A DNA stretch of 41,162 nt from Fuerstiella sp. GTDB taxonomy: Bacteria > Planctomycetota > Planctomycetia > Planctomycetales > Planctomycetaceae. Below the pieces are notes generated by a model. That model was not told the origin of the DNA, did no database searches, and saw only the letters and a program-made list of their open reading frames with translations. Made by a program: the position numbers and the translations under genes. The stretch covers positions 1 through 41,162 of the forward strand of contig JABABI010000063.1 in the NCBI GenBank assembly GCA_014238335.1, given 5' to 3'. Each line of letters starts with the position of its first letter. Position 1 is the first letter of the stretch. Shown in pieces: positions 1 through 9,295 of this stretch.

Positions 1-433
1 GCAGATGGACCTTGTCTCCTGCATCCAGCCACTTTTTCAATTCCGTAGCCGTCAGTTTGGGAGAACTTCGCTGAATCGGATTCACACCGTCGATACCGAA
101 GGCAATGATTTCTGACTTGATCTTGATCAGCATCCGGCTGAACGGCTGATACTCGCTGATGCTTTCTTTCGTCTTGAGATTAGACAACAACGGATCCGCG
201 CGAAGAAAGTCCAGTAATTCTTCGATGGCGGACCGTTTCCCTGCCAGAAACAGATTAATGCCCTCAGGGCTCAGCAGGATCGTGCCACGAAGCTTCAATG
301 GAGTCACCTTCGCACGCAACTGCTGGCGACGGTCTTCCAGATCGTCCAGAGCCACAAACTTGTAAGCAGCAATGTTCAGAGCCTGCGCGGGGTGGTTAAC
401 TTCAGCCGGCAATGTGTTGGATTCTGTTGGCAT
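1..433 (-). CDS. trhO: tRNA uridine(34) hydroxylase TrhO, 5' part (runs off left edge)
   Basis: Reading leftward from an ATG at 433 gives 144 residues without a stop up to the window edge, so only the N-terminal part is present. The visible part matches the N-terminal domain of the TrhO/YceA (UPF0176) family: a YKFVALDDLE segment, then LRGTILLSPEGINLFLAG, then a region ending in IIAFGIDGVNP, which corresponds to the KVRDRIVADGIDDP region of the E. coli protein. Family members use a following rhodanese domain with a catalytic cysteine and hydroxylate uridine 34 of tRNA to 5-hydroxyuridine, independently of prephenate. That rhodanese domain would lie beyond base 1 and cannot be checked here. 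The gene lies 216 bases downstream of the transporter gene on the same strand. Family assignment is good; enzymatic activity is inferred from the family. Confidence 0.85.
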   Translation of the reverse strand, partial: MPTESNTLPAEVNHPAQALNIAAYKFVALDDLEDRRQQLRAKVTPLKLRGTILLSPEGINLFLAGKRSAIEELLDFLRADPLLSNLKTKESISEYQPFSRMLIKIKSEIIAFGIDGVNPIQRSSPKLTATELKKWLDAGDKVHL

Positions 434-649
434 GGCATAACGAGACACGAAAGCTGGCAGCGGTGTTCACCGCGATCGTTGGAACCTGACGAGAGATAAC
501 TGCGAGATTGCTATTTTCGAATTTTCGTCCGGAAATGAAATCCGGGACTCCAGTTCAGCCCTTAACGCAAGCTCAGAGACTACAGCCCTCCGTACTGGCG
601 TGTCCATCGGCGTGACCGACGAGAGTAGTACGTGCGCCATGACGCTGGC

Positions 650-2950
650 TTACACGACGTCCGGCGTCTTCGCCGGCACGTCAATATCGGGTGAGGATAC
701 CGGCGTTGTCCAGCGGAGCAAGAGCGGAAGCAAGACAAGGTCCCCGAAAATCCCACCTATCATCGAAAGACTCAACAACGCACCAAAATATACCAGCGGC
801 ACGAATCGTGACGCCGTCAGCACCAGAAACCCGGCTATCAGGGCCAGCGACGCGAAGACCACGGCTCGACCCGCTCCTGCGTGTGCGATCTGCAGTGCCG
901 CCGTAACGCTGGTCTTCCTGCGAGCTCGTTCGAAAGCAGTGATGTAGTGAATGGTCGAATCGACCGTCAGACCCATCGAAACGCTGGTGATCATGGCTGT
1001 TCCGATGTTTACCGGCATGCCAATCCAGCCCAGCGTGCCCATCACCATTGCGACGGGAAAAATATTTGGCAGCAGAGATATCACACCAATGCGAATGCTT
1101 CGAAATGCGATCGTCATGCATGCCAAAATGCCTGCGGTGGCCACGATAAAGGCCCTCAGCTGGTCAGCCAGCAGACTTTGGATTACTTCTGCCAGCAAAA
1201 CAAACAGACCTGACGCAGCGGGCGGAGTGGCCTGAGAAAGTTCCGGTCTCCCGGCGAAGAATTCGCGCACGCACGTCCGTATTTTTGCAATCTGAGCAAT
1301 CTTGTTTTCACTGGATTGCTGTTCGACTGATCTCAACACGATGCGCATGCGGCGGTTATTCTGGTTGTGAAAGCTTTCGATCAGGCGAGGCTGTTTTCGC
1401 GTTGCTTTTTCCAGTGTCTTAACAGGACCAAGGAAGCGGGGAGGCAGGCTGGACACGTCGGTTAACGACAGGATACGGATCGAATCGTCTGCTGTTGTTA
1501 ACTCACGCAGCTCTTCGGTCAGCTCCTTGATGGCGTTAAGAAAGTCATCAGTTAAATTCTCGGGCGTGTCGAAGGACACTTCCCAGCTGCCAGCCCCTCC
1601 CAGGCGGGATTCCACAAATCTCAGTGACTGAACGATTGACGACGATTCTTTGAAATTTCTGCTGAAATCGGTCTCGATGGTCAGTCGAAAGACACCGGGA
1701 AGTGCAGCTGCGAACAGGGTCACGCAGATGAGACCGGTGAGCCGTGGTTTTTGCTCCACGACTCGACACGTCAACTGTAAGACGCGATCAAGCCAGCGTT
1801 CCATGGGAACGCTGGCAGGTGGCTTCAACCGTGATCCCGAACCCAGAGTTGCCGGGAAAATGAAAAAACAGCCGAGCAGCACCACACCGGTGGCCAGACA
1901 CATCATCACTGAAAAACTACGTACGGGCGTAATCTGACTTACCAGAAGTGAACCGAATCCCACTGCGGTTGTTACGCACGTCCAGAATATGGGAGCCGCC
2001 ATTTCCGACAGTGTTTGCCGCGCCACGGCAGGAAAGTCCGGGGGCTGTTCTGAGTCTCCGATCCGCAGCGCGAAGCTGCGACGAAGGTCCCGGTAGTGGA
2101 CGATCACATGCATGCTTGTCGCGATTCCGATAACCGTGACCAGAGAATTCAGCATTGAACTGACCATGCTGAGCTGTGCGCCGACCAGATACAGGATGGC
2201 GCGAGTGACCACCACGGATCCCAGAACAAGTCCCACTGGTGCCAGCACCCAGCGCAGACTGCTAAACATGGCCACCAGCACAGTTGACAGAATCGCCAAC
2301 GAAACGAGGAACAGAATCTGTCCGTCCTCTTCCACAAGCCGAAACATGTCGAATACCTGAACCGGTTCGCCGGCGACGGCCACGTCCGCTGACATGGATT
2401 TGGCCACTGCTCGAATTCTCGCCAGCGTTTCAGCACGCGACACTCCGGCCTCTGCTTCCGGCATCAGCTCCAGAACGATGCCTGTAGTTCGCGCGTCTCG
2501 ACCGATCAGCGTGCCTTCAAACAACCGCAGCACAGCTCTGCGGTTTGGCTTGAACTTCAGGGCGATGTCCAGCAGGTCGGGCAGCTGCTGAGTCTTTTCA
2601 GCGTTGACGCCGGGAATCTGATTCAACTGCTTTGTGATGGACCGAATTCGCAGTGCTGCATTACTATCCACGCGGTGCAGCACGTCGATTTCCAGCGCCG
2701 CAGCCAGCGACGGCGGGTAGGGGCCACCGATACTGAGCAGGCGGTCTTCCGTCCACGCTACCACCACGAACTCATCGCCGCCGAAGTCCAGCCGACTTCT
2801 ATGCAGAATCCTGATATCCGGGTTGTCATCAGCAAAAAAAGATTCAATCCGCTGGTCAAATTCCAATCGTCCCGAAATTGGAATCGACACCAGCACCGCG
2901 ATGACTGCAGCAAGCAGCAAATAGTTTCGTAACAGGATCAGAGTCTTCAT
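650..2950 (-). CDS. RND/MMPL-family membrane transporter
   Basis: Predicted 766-residue inner-membrane protein with the duplicated MMPL layout. There is one membrane segment at the N-terminus (LLLAAVIAVLVSIPISG), a periplasmic region of about 200 residues, a five-helix bundle, a short loop with a helix near residue 400, a second periplasmic region, and a second five-helix bundle. The second bundle has VDSTIHYITAFER (Asp664, His668), the position where RND pumps carry a proton-relay acid. The matching place in the first bundle reads IGIATSMHVIVHYRD and lacks the acid. Relatives include hopanoid- and lipid-exporting MMPL proteins, but the substrate cannot be named. The ATG at 2950 is preferred over an upstream in-frame ATG at 3067, because it starts directly before the membrane segment and the 39 extra residues are Arg/Cys-rich and unlike the family. 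It faces away from cpaF across a 417-base gap. No adaptor or outer-membrane partner adjoins it, consistent with MMPL proteins that act without a TolC. Confidence 0.85.
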   Translation of the reverse strand: MKTLILLRNYLLLAAVIAVLVSIPISGRLEFDQRIESFFADDNPDIRILHRSRLDFGGDEFVVVAWTEDRLLSIGGPYPPSLAAALEIDVLHRVDSNAALRIRSITKQLNQIPGVNAEKTQQLPDLLDIALKFKPNRRAVLRLFEGTLIGRDARTTGIVLELMPEAEAGVSRAETLARIRAVAKSMSADVAVAGEPVQVFDMFRLVEEDGQILFLVSLAILSTVLVAMFSSLRWVLAPVGLVLGSVVVTRAILYLVGAQLSMVSSMLNSLVTVIGIATSMHVIVHYRDLRRSFALRIGDSEQPPDFPAVARQTLSEMAAPIFWTCVTTAVGFGSLLVSQITPVRSFSVMMCLATGVVLLGCFFIFPATLGSGSRLKPPASVPMERWLDRVLQLTCRVVEQKPRLTGLICVTLFAAALPGVFRLTIETDFSRNFKESSSIVQSLRFVESRLGGAGSWEVSFDTPENLTDDFLNAIKELTEELRELTTADDSIRILSLTDVSSLPPRFLGPVKTLEKATRKQPRLIESFHNQNNRRMRIVLRSVEQQSSENKIAQIAKIRTCVREFFAGRPELSQATPPAASGLFVLLAEVIQSLLADQLRAFIVATAGILACMTIAFRSIRIGVISLLPNIFPVAMVMGTLGWIGMPVNIGTAMITSVSMGLTVDSTIHYITAFERARRKTSVTAALQIAHAGAGRAVVFASLALIAGFLVLTASRFVPLVYFGALLSLSMIGGIFGDLVLLPLLLRWTTPVSSPDIDVPAKTPDVV

Positions 2951-3024
2951 GACGTGAACACCCAGTGTGACTGGCCTTGCGCAACCCCAGCGACGAAGAC
3001 GTCTCTGAGAGAGCCGGGCAATGC

Positions 3025-3045
3025 AGGGAATTTCCCTGTCAGGGA
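3025..3045. promoter_or_regulatory. Palindrome AGGGAA-T-TTCCCT plus direct half-site
   Basis: AGGGAATTTCCCT at 3025-3037 is a perfect 6+6 inverted repeat around one T. A further AGGGA half-site follows at 3041-3045. It lies about 75 bases upstream of the transporter start, where an operator could sit. The symmetry is seen directly; regulator binding is inference. Confidence 0.25.
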
Positions 3046-3312
3046 CTCTACAGCACCTGCCGGCCAAATCGAAGCGGTCCCGCCTGACTGTTCAAATTCG
3101 AAACATCAGTTCCCGGTGAACACCATATCATGGCCCGATTCTGCAGCTGAGCAGTGCGTCGTCCACTGTAAATCCCACACGATCGACACAATCCGAACAC
3201 CGGGCCGCTTTTACGGGGTGACAATGTCGCGTTTATACATCATTCCGGCATCTTTCCACCGTCAGACTCGCCGTACGTGACCTAGTTTTACGGCAGCAGA
3301 AGTCTCGCGCTT

Positions 3313-3329
3313 TGGCCGTTCAGCGGCCA
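3313..3329. promoter_or_regulatory. Hairpin in the cpaF leader
   Basis: TGGCCG and CGGCCA flank the five-base loop TTCAG, a perfect six-base-pair stem ending 38 bases before the cpaF ATG. It could be an untranslated-leader structure or a protein-binding site. There is no T-run, so an intrinsic terminator is unlikely. Confidence 0.25.
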
Positions 3330-3367
3330 TCGTTGTCGAAAGTACAGTCAGACGTTTGGAGTTACAG

Positions 3368-4672
<1,305 letters not shown>

Positions 4673-4732
4673 TCGCAGGACGGTAAGACACAATTCGGTT
4701 TGAGGACGTTCGTCCTGTCGGAGCAGAGCATT

Positions 4733-5695
4733 ATGGATCCCATGGCACTCATCCTGATTTCCGCCTTCCTGGGCATTGGAGCGCTGATATTCGGTGTTGG
4801 AAACATCCTTCACGGACGCCGAGCAACTCAGGCGGAATCACGTCTGGCAGCCTTTACCAATGCCGGCACTCCTAACACCAATCAAATCGCAGACGACATC
4901 GTCCGTGACGGACTCACTTCCGCATCGGGCATTATCGGAAAGCTGTTAGGGCGATTCAAGAATCTGCCGATGTTTTTTCAACAGGCAGAATCACCGCTTA
5001 GAATCGAGCCGTTCATTCTTTTGTGCGCGGGCACAGCGGCGGGAGGCGGACTGATTGCGGCTCTGATCCGATCTCCGGCTGCATTGATTCCGCTAGCTGC
5101 CATTGGTGGCTTTGGTTGTCCCTGGATCTGGATGTGGTGGCGTCGCCGCAGTCGTTTCAAGAAGTTTGAAAGTCAGCTTTCCGGCGCGCTGGAACTGTTG
5201 GCTCGAGCACTGCGATCCGGACACAGTCTTTCGTCCGGTCTTACCGTGGTTGCCTCTGAGATGCCGGAACCGATCTCGGTGGAGTTTCGAAAGGTTCACG
5301 AAGAACAGAATCTTGGCATTTCAATGGACCAGGCTCTGAAAAATCTTCTGAAACGCATGCCGAATCTGGACCTGCAGTTCTTTGTGATTGCCGTTTGTAT
5401 TCAGCGACAGTGCGGTGGCGACCTGGCAGCAATCCTGAACAAGATCAGTGGACTGGTCCGCGAACGTTTTAAGATCCTGGGGCAGGTCCGTGCGTTAACG
5501 GGGGAAGGTCGCATCAGTGGTATTGTTCTGATGGCGTTGCCGCCGGCCTTGTTTGTGGCCGTGTATTATCTGAATCCCGAGTACGTAATGATTTTATTTG
5601 AACGTGAAGAAGGCCGCAAAATGTTGTTTGCAACGGGCTTCCTTCAGGTGCTTGGTGCCCTTTGCATCAAGAAGATTATTGATATCAAGGTGTAG
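4733..5695 (+). CDS. tadB: TadB, type II secretion system F-domain membrane protein
   Basis: A 320-residue inner-membrane platform protein of the Tad pilus. It has an N-terminal helix (MALILISAFLGIGALIFGVG), two helices near residues 85-130, a cytoplasmic T2SSF (GspF-like) domain starting at LSGALELLARALRSGHSL, and C-terminal helices including GIVLMALPPALFVAVYYL. TadB and TadC are thought to form the heteromeric platform that couples CpaF hydrolysis to pilin movement. The ATG at 4733 is preferred, with GGAG at 4720-4723; an in-frame TTG at 4700 would add 11 residues, and an ATG at 4742 is another possibility. The length fits TadB. Confidence 0.92.
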   Translation: MDPMALILISAFLGIGALIFGVGNILHGRRATQAESRLAAFTNAGTPNTNQIADDIVRDGLTSASGIIGKLLGRFKNLPMFFQQAESPLRIEPFILLCAGTAAGGGLIAALIRSPAALIPLAAIGGFGCPWIWMWWRRRSRFKKFESQLSGALELLARALRSGHSLSSGLTVVASEMPEPISVEFRKVHEEQNLGISMDQALKNLLKRMPNLDLQFFVIAVCIQRQCGGDLAAILNKISGLVRERFKILGQVRALTGEGRISGIVLMALPPALFVAVYYLNPEYVMILFEREEGRKMLFATGFLQVLGALCIKKIIDIKV

Positions 5696-5872
5696 TCAGA
5701 AATTCAGGACACCACGTGGCTCGATCGGCCCTGTGGGAGGCACACACCGTAGACTGGTAAAACGCTTTTCGCGGCCGCGAATTATTGTTAAACGCTGTAG
5801 GGCAACCGACTGGAACCGGCGCGTCAGCATACCCAGGATCCTCAGAACCATTGACGACAGAGAGTTAGTTCG

Positions 5873-6804
5873 ATGCAACCAGAAGTTATCATTTTACTGG
5901 CAGCATTTGCCTCCATTGCCTGCGGTGCCTGGGCAATTCTTAACGTTCTTGCCGGTAAGAAAACCCGCGCCGCCGAACGGCTGGAGGAAATTCGAGATCC
6001 GATGGCGAGAAAAGGCGAGACGACAACAGCCCGGGGGCGGTCAACACCATATTTGAAAAAGCTGCGCCGACCTTGTCGAAGGCACTGGAGCCGAAGTCTG
6101 AAACGGAACAAAGTGACCTCCGTATCCGGCTTGCCAACGCAGGCTTCAGCAGCCCCAATGCCCCTCAAAATTTCCTCGCCATCAAGCTCATCGGGCTGTT
6201 CCTGGGGGTGATGTTCGGTGCGGTATACGGATTCGCCAACATGGGCGTCTCGGAAAATTCGTGGATGGCATTCGTTATCGGCGGCGGCATTGGCTTCTAC
6301 CTTCCGGCGGTCGTGCTGACACTGATGAAAATGTCACGGCAGCAGAAGATCTTCCTGCAACTGCCCGATGCCCTGGACCTGCTGGTGGTGTGCGTGGAAG
6401 CAGGACTTGGACTGGACGCCGGCTTGCGGCGCGTTTCCGACGAACTCGCCAGTGCAGCGCCGGAAGTCTGCCAGGAGCTTGCAAATGCCAACATGCAGTT
6501 ACAAATGGGCCGCCCTCGACGAGAAGTCCTGCGTGATCTGGGCATCCGGACGGGTGTCGACGACATGCGAGCGCTGGCTGCAATTCTGATTCAGGCGGAC
6601 CGCTTCGGATCGTCCATCGCTCAGGCGCTGAGGGTTCAGTCAGTCAGTATGCGGACGAAGAGACGCCAGATGGCGGAAGAAAAGGCTCAGGGGGCGGCCG
6701 TGAAAATGATCTTCCCGCTGGTCCTGTTCATCTTTCCCGGCATCTTTGTCATTCTGGTCGGTCCTGCCGGCATTCAACTGATGGACAACATCGTGAACAA
6801 ATAG
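5873..6804 (+). CDS. tadC: TadC, T2SSF membrane protein, with apparent -1 frameshift
   Basis: The protein is split between two reading frames. From the ATG at 5873, frame 2 encodes a membrane helix (VIILLAAFASIACGAWAILN) and AERLEEIRDPMARK, the normal TadC start, but then runs into non-family sequence and stops at 6209-6211. Frame 1, open from 5944, encodes AVNTIFEKAAPTLSKALEPK and the rest of TadC, including the T2SSF segment LPDALDLLVVCVEAGLGLD and the terminal helix, ending at 6804. The span is 932 bases, one short of a multiple of three. Adding one G to the G5 run at 6033-6037 would join the halves as ARG-AVNTIFEKAAP and give about 310 residues, the expected size. Frame 1 alone has only a weak TTG at 6073 and would lack the first helix. 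Either a base was lost in sequencing or assembly, or the gene is truly broken. Confidence 0.85.
6033..6037 (+). other. Likely frameshift site in tadC (G5 run)
   Basis: Both frames are open from 5944 to 6208, so the switch must lie there; protein similarity narrows it to roughly 6005-6045. The G5 run is the best candidate because one extra G restores a smooth TadC sequence. An A4 run at 6010-6013 is the second choice. No classical X-XXY-YYZ slippery heptamer in the correct phase is visible, so programmed frameshifting is not supported. Confidence 0.6.
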
Positions 6805-6811
6805 TGGGCAA

Positions 6812-6826
6812 CAGCGTTTAGCGCTG
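6812..6826. terminator. Hairpin between convergent tadC and DUF1501 gene
   Basis: CAGCG and CGCTG form a five-base-pair stem around TTTAG, eight bases after the tadC stop, in the 106-base convergent gap. There is no T-run on either side, so this is only a weak terminator candidate. Confidence 0.25.
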
Positions 6827-6910
6827 GATCCAGGCTGTGCAGAATGCGGACGATTACGAGACACGATTACGTCCGCGAGTCGGTGGCAACACCAGCCAGT
6901 GACACCGGAC

Positions 6911-8344
6911 TCACGCAATGATGTCATGCACCACCCGGGCTTCTTCTACGCCGATCAGACGCATGTTCAGACCCTGGTGCTTGACAGAAAACCGTTCCGG
7001 TTCGATGCCGAGCAAATGCAGCATTGTGGCGTGCAGGTCCCGTACATGCACAATGTCCTCAACTGAGCCGTAGCCCAGTTCGTCTGTGTTACCGTAGGAC
7101 ATTCCGCCTTTGATGCCACCACCGGCCAGCCACATGGAAAACCCCTTGATGTGGTGATCACGACCGGCTCCTCCTTTGCCCTGAAACATCGGAGTACGAC
7201 CAAATTCGCCGCCCCAGATGATCAGTGTGTCATCCAGCATTCCGCGCTGCTTGAGATCCTGAATCAGCGCCCACGTTGGCTGATCGGTCAATCCACAGCA
7301 CTTATTCATATAGCCGACCAATCCGCCGTGATGATCCCAGCCACGATGGTACAGATGAATGAAACGAACTCCGCGTTCCGCCAGCCGTCGGGCCAGCAGA
7401 CAGTTCGAAGCGTACGAACCGTCGCCGGGAGTCGCTCCGTACATCTCCAGCACGTGCTGCGGCTCGTCTGCCATATCCACCAGTTCCGGCACTGACATCT
7501 GCATGCGAAATGCCATCTCGTAGGCGGCAATTCGCGTTTCCAGTTCTGTATTTTGCAGCCTCTGATTTCGGTGAGAATTCAGCGTGCGCACGGTGTTGAT
7601 GAGGTGCCGCTGCTGCTCGAGAGAAACGCCGGAAGGAGTGTTTAGGTAATGGACGGGTGCTCCGCTGGCGTTGAACTCCACACCCTGATATCGGCTGGGC
7701 AAAAAACCTGCCGCCCACTGTCGCGATGCGATAGGCTGCGGATTGCGTCCCCCCACGCTGGTCATCACTACGAAACCAGGCAGATCCTGACATTCACTGC
7801 CAAGCCCGTACGTGACCCATGAACCCATGGATGGACGACCACTGATTGCAGTGCCCGTGTTCATAAACGTATGAGCAGGATCGTGATTGATTTGTTCGGT
7901 CACCATCGACTTGACGACGCAGATGTCATCCGCCATCTTCTGGTGCCACGGCATAAAGTCGCTGATAAGTGTGCCACTTTCACCACACGGACGAAAACCG
8001 ATAAGCGGCCCCAGACACTTCAGTTGCTGTCCCCGCAGTTGCGCAATCGGCTGGCCAGCGGTATACGATTCCGGCATGGACTGCCCGTCCATCGCAGCCA
8101 GCTGAGGCTTGTAGTCAAACGTTTCCAGATGTGACGGCCCTCCGGCCATGCACAGGAAGATCACTCTCTGGACTCGTGCGGGAAACGGAGGAAAACCGGA
8201 TCGGCCGGCATTTAGCGCGGTTGCCGAATCTGCAGTCGCCGAATCCGGTTCCATCAATGAAGACAACGCCGCGGCGCCCACGCCCACTCCTGTGCGGTGC
8301 AGGAAGGTTCGACGATGAAGGTCTGTTGTCAAGTCCGCATTCAT
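6911..8344 (-). CDS. DUF1501 domain protein, Tat-type signal (first copy)
   Basis: A 477-residue member of the DUF1501 family, which has an alkaline-phosphatase/sulfatase-like fold and is greatly expanded in planctomycetes; its substrates are mostly unknown. The start carries a twin-arginine-like signal (HRRTFLHRTGVGVGAAALSSL), so export to the periplasm is likely. Family signatures are FLCMAGGPSHLETFDYKP near the start of the domain, YHRGWDHHGGLVGYM, and IIWGGEFGRTPMF followed by GAGRDHHIKGFSMWLAGGGI; the His/Asp/Glu residues there probably bind metal. The ATG at 8344 is chosen over a TTG nine bases upstream. No good ribosome-binding site is visible. The gene lies 91 bases downstream of the thioredoxin-fold gene on the same strand, so co-transcription is likely. 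DUF1501 genes are usually next to a DUF1549/DUF1553 gene, and this copy is not. Confidence 0.92.
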   Translation of the reverse strand: MNADLTTDLHRRTFLHRTGVGVGAAALSSLMEPDSATADSATALNAGRSGFPPFPARVQRVIFLCMAGGPSHLETFDYKPQLAAMDGQSMPESYTAGQPIAQLRGQQLKCLGPLIGFRPCGESGTLISDFMPWHQKMADDICVVKSMVTEQINHDPAHTFMNTGTAISGRPSMGSWVTYGLGSECQDLPGFVVMTSVGGRNPQPIASRQWAAGFLPSRYQGVEFNASGAPVHYLNTPSGVSLEQQRHLINTVRTLNSHRNQRLQNTELETRIAAYEMAFRMQMSVPELVDMADEPQHVLEMYGATPGDGSYASNCLLARRLAERGVRFIHLYHRGWDHHGGLVGYMNKCCGLTDQPTWALIQDLKQRGMLDDTLIIWGGEFGRTPMFQGKGGAGRDHHIKGFSMWLAGGGIKGGMSYGNTDELGYGSVEDIVHVRDLHATMLHLLGIEPERFSVKHQGLNMRLIGVEEARVVHDIIA

Positions 8345-8435
8345 GTTCAGCAAACCGTGAGTGACTCAGGAATATCGATCGTTCGTATTCTATCGACGAC
8401 AGTTTGTCTAAACTGCGTCATAGAAGACGGGACGA

Positions 8436-9035
8436 CTATCGGTAACTGATCGCACAGCCAAACTGTTTGGTTTTCGTGACTGCCACCGGGCGTTCGGCCA
8501 GCAGATCGCTGACAGCATTTACGACGAAATTGTGTTTCACCTGCGATTCACTGCGATTGTCGTCAAATGCGCCGCTGTAAGCAATGCGGCGGCTCTGATC
8601 CAGCACGAAAACATGTGGAGTCGACGTTGCACCAAAACCTCGACCGACCTGCTGGGATGTGTCGAACAGATAATGATAATTATATCGAGCGCTGGCAGCC
8701 CGTCGTCTCATTTCATTCATGTTCTCCAGCGGACCGATGGCGCTGTTGATACCGACGAAGGTCACACCCCGCGGAGCAAATTCTTCGACAAATCGTTTGA
8801 AGCGAGCTTCGTATCCTTTAACACATGGACATTTGTTACACAGAAAAGCCACGACGACGATCTTTGATCGGTCCAGGTCTTTACGACTATGAAGTAATCC
8901 GTCCGTTCCCTGCAGGAAACGCCATGCCGGAGCCTTGTCACCAACGTCAGGCGCCGCCTGACTTGAGTGGCCAGACATGTGAATCGCCGCCACAAGTGTA
9001 TACAACAGCGCACGTTTCAGATTTGTCAATTCCAT
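8436..9035 (-). CDS. Secreted thioredoxin-fold (redoxin/AhpC-TSA-like) protein
   Basis: A 199-residue protein with an N-terminal signal sequence (LKRALLYTLVAAIHMSGHSSQAA) followed by a thioredoxin-like domain of the redoxin type. The active-site region reads VVVAFLCNKCPCVKGYEARF, giving Cys66, Cys69 and Cys71, and matches the F-x-CNxCP-x-VK-x-YE signature of this subfamily, which normally has Tyr where Cys71 stands. Further family marks are TFVGINS, then GFGATSTPHVFVLD with the cis-proline, and YSGAFDDN. Family members are periplasmic thiol-disulphide or peroxide-handling proteins; the actual partner is unknown. The ATG at 9035 is preferred because it leaves a normal signal peptide; upstream in-frame sequence to 9248 is not family-like. 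It is followed by the DUF1501 gene. Confidence 0.85.
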   Translation of the reverse strand: MELTNLKRALLYTLVAAIHMSGHSSQAAPDVGDKAPAWRFLQGTDGLLHSRKDLDRSKIVVVAFLCNKCPCVKGYEARFKRFVEEFAPRGVTFVGINSAIGPLENMNEMRRRAASARYNYHYLFDTSQQVGRGFGATSTPHVFVLDQSRRIAYSGAFDDNRSESQVKHNFVVNAVSDLLAERPVAVTKTKQFGCAISYR

Positions 9036-9295
9036 TTGAATGTCGTTGACCCTTCGAACTACAGGGAAAAAACAGAAAGCTGGCAAGCTCAGCACACAAC
9101 GGGCAGAGACCATCCCAAATGTGGAGCCGCAAACACCTGGTTCGCGTTCACTGACCACTGCCTGTCTGAAAACTCTTACGCTCAATGAGTGCGCGAGAAA
9201 AACGGCTGGACTTCGAATTGCGCCGCTTTCGAGTCCCCCATGTGGCAATTCGTGTAATTGCTACACACAGATGGCATGCACCGAACGGATTTCGG

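Larger units (their letters stand above)
2951..3367. other. Divergent intergenic region, transporter / cpaF
   Basis: This 417-base gap separates two divergent genes and should hold both promoters. No coding sequence of protein-like composition is visible. It contains a 13-base palindrome (3025-3037) near the transporter gene and a hairpin (3313-3329) near cpaF, both listed separately. No clear -35/-10 pair could be picked out by eye. Confidence 0.5.

Noticed and set aside
6008..6016. Programmed -1 frameshift in tadC
   Set aside because: AGA-AAA-GGC is not a classical slippery heptamer in the right phase and no downstream stimulatory structure was evident; a lost base is simpler.
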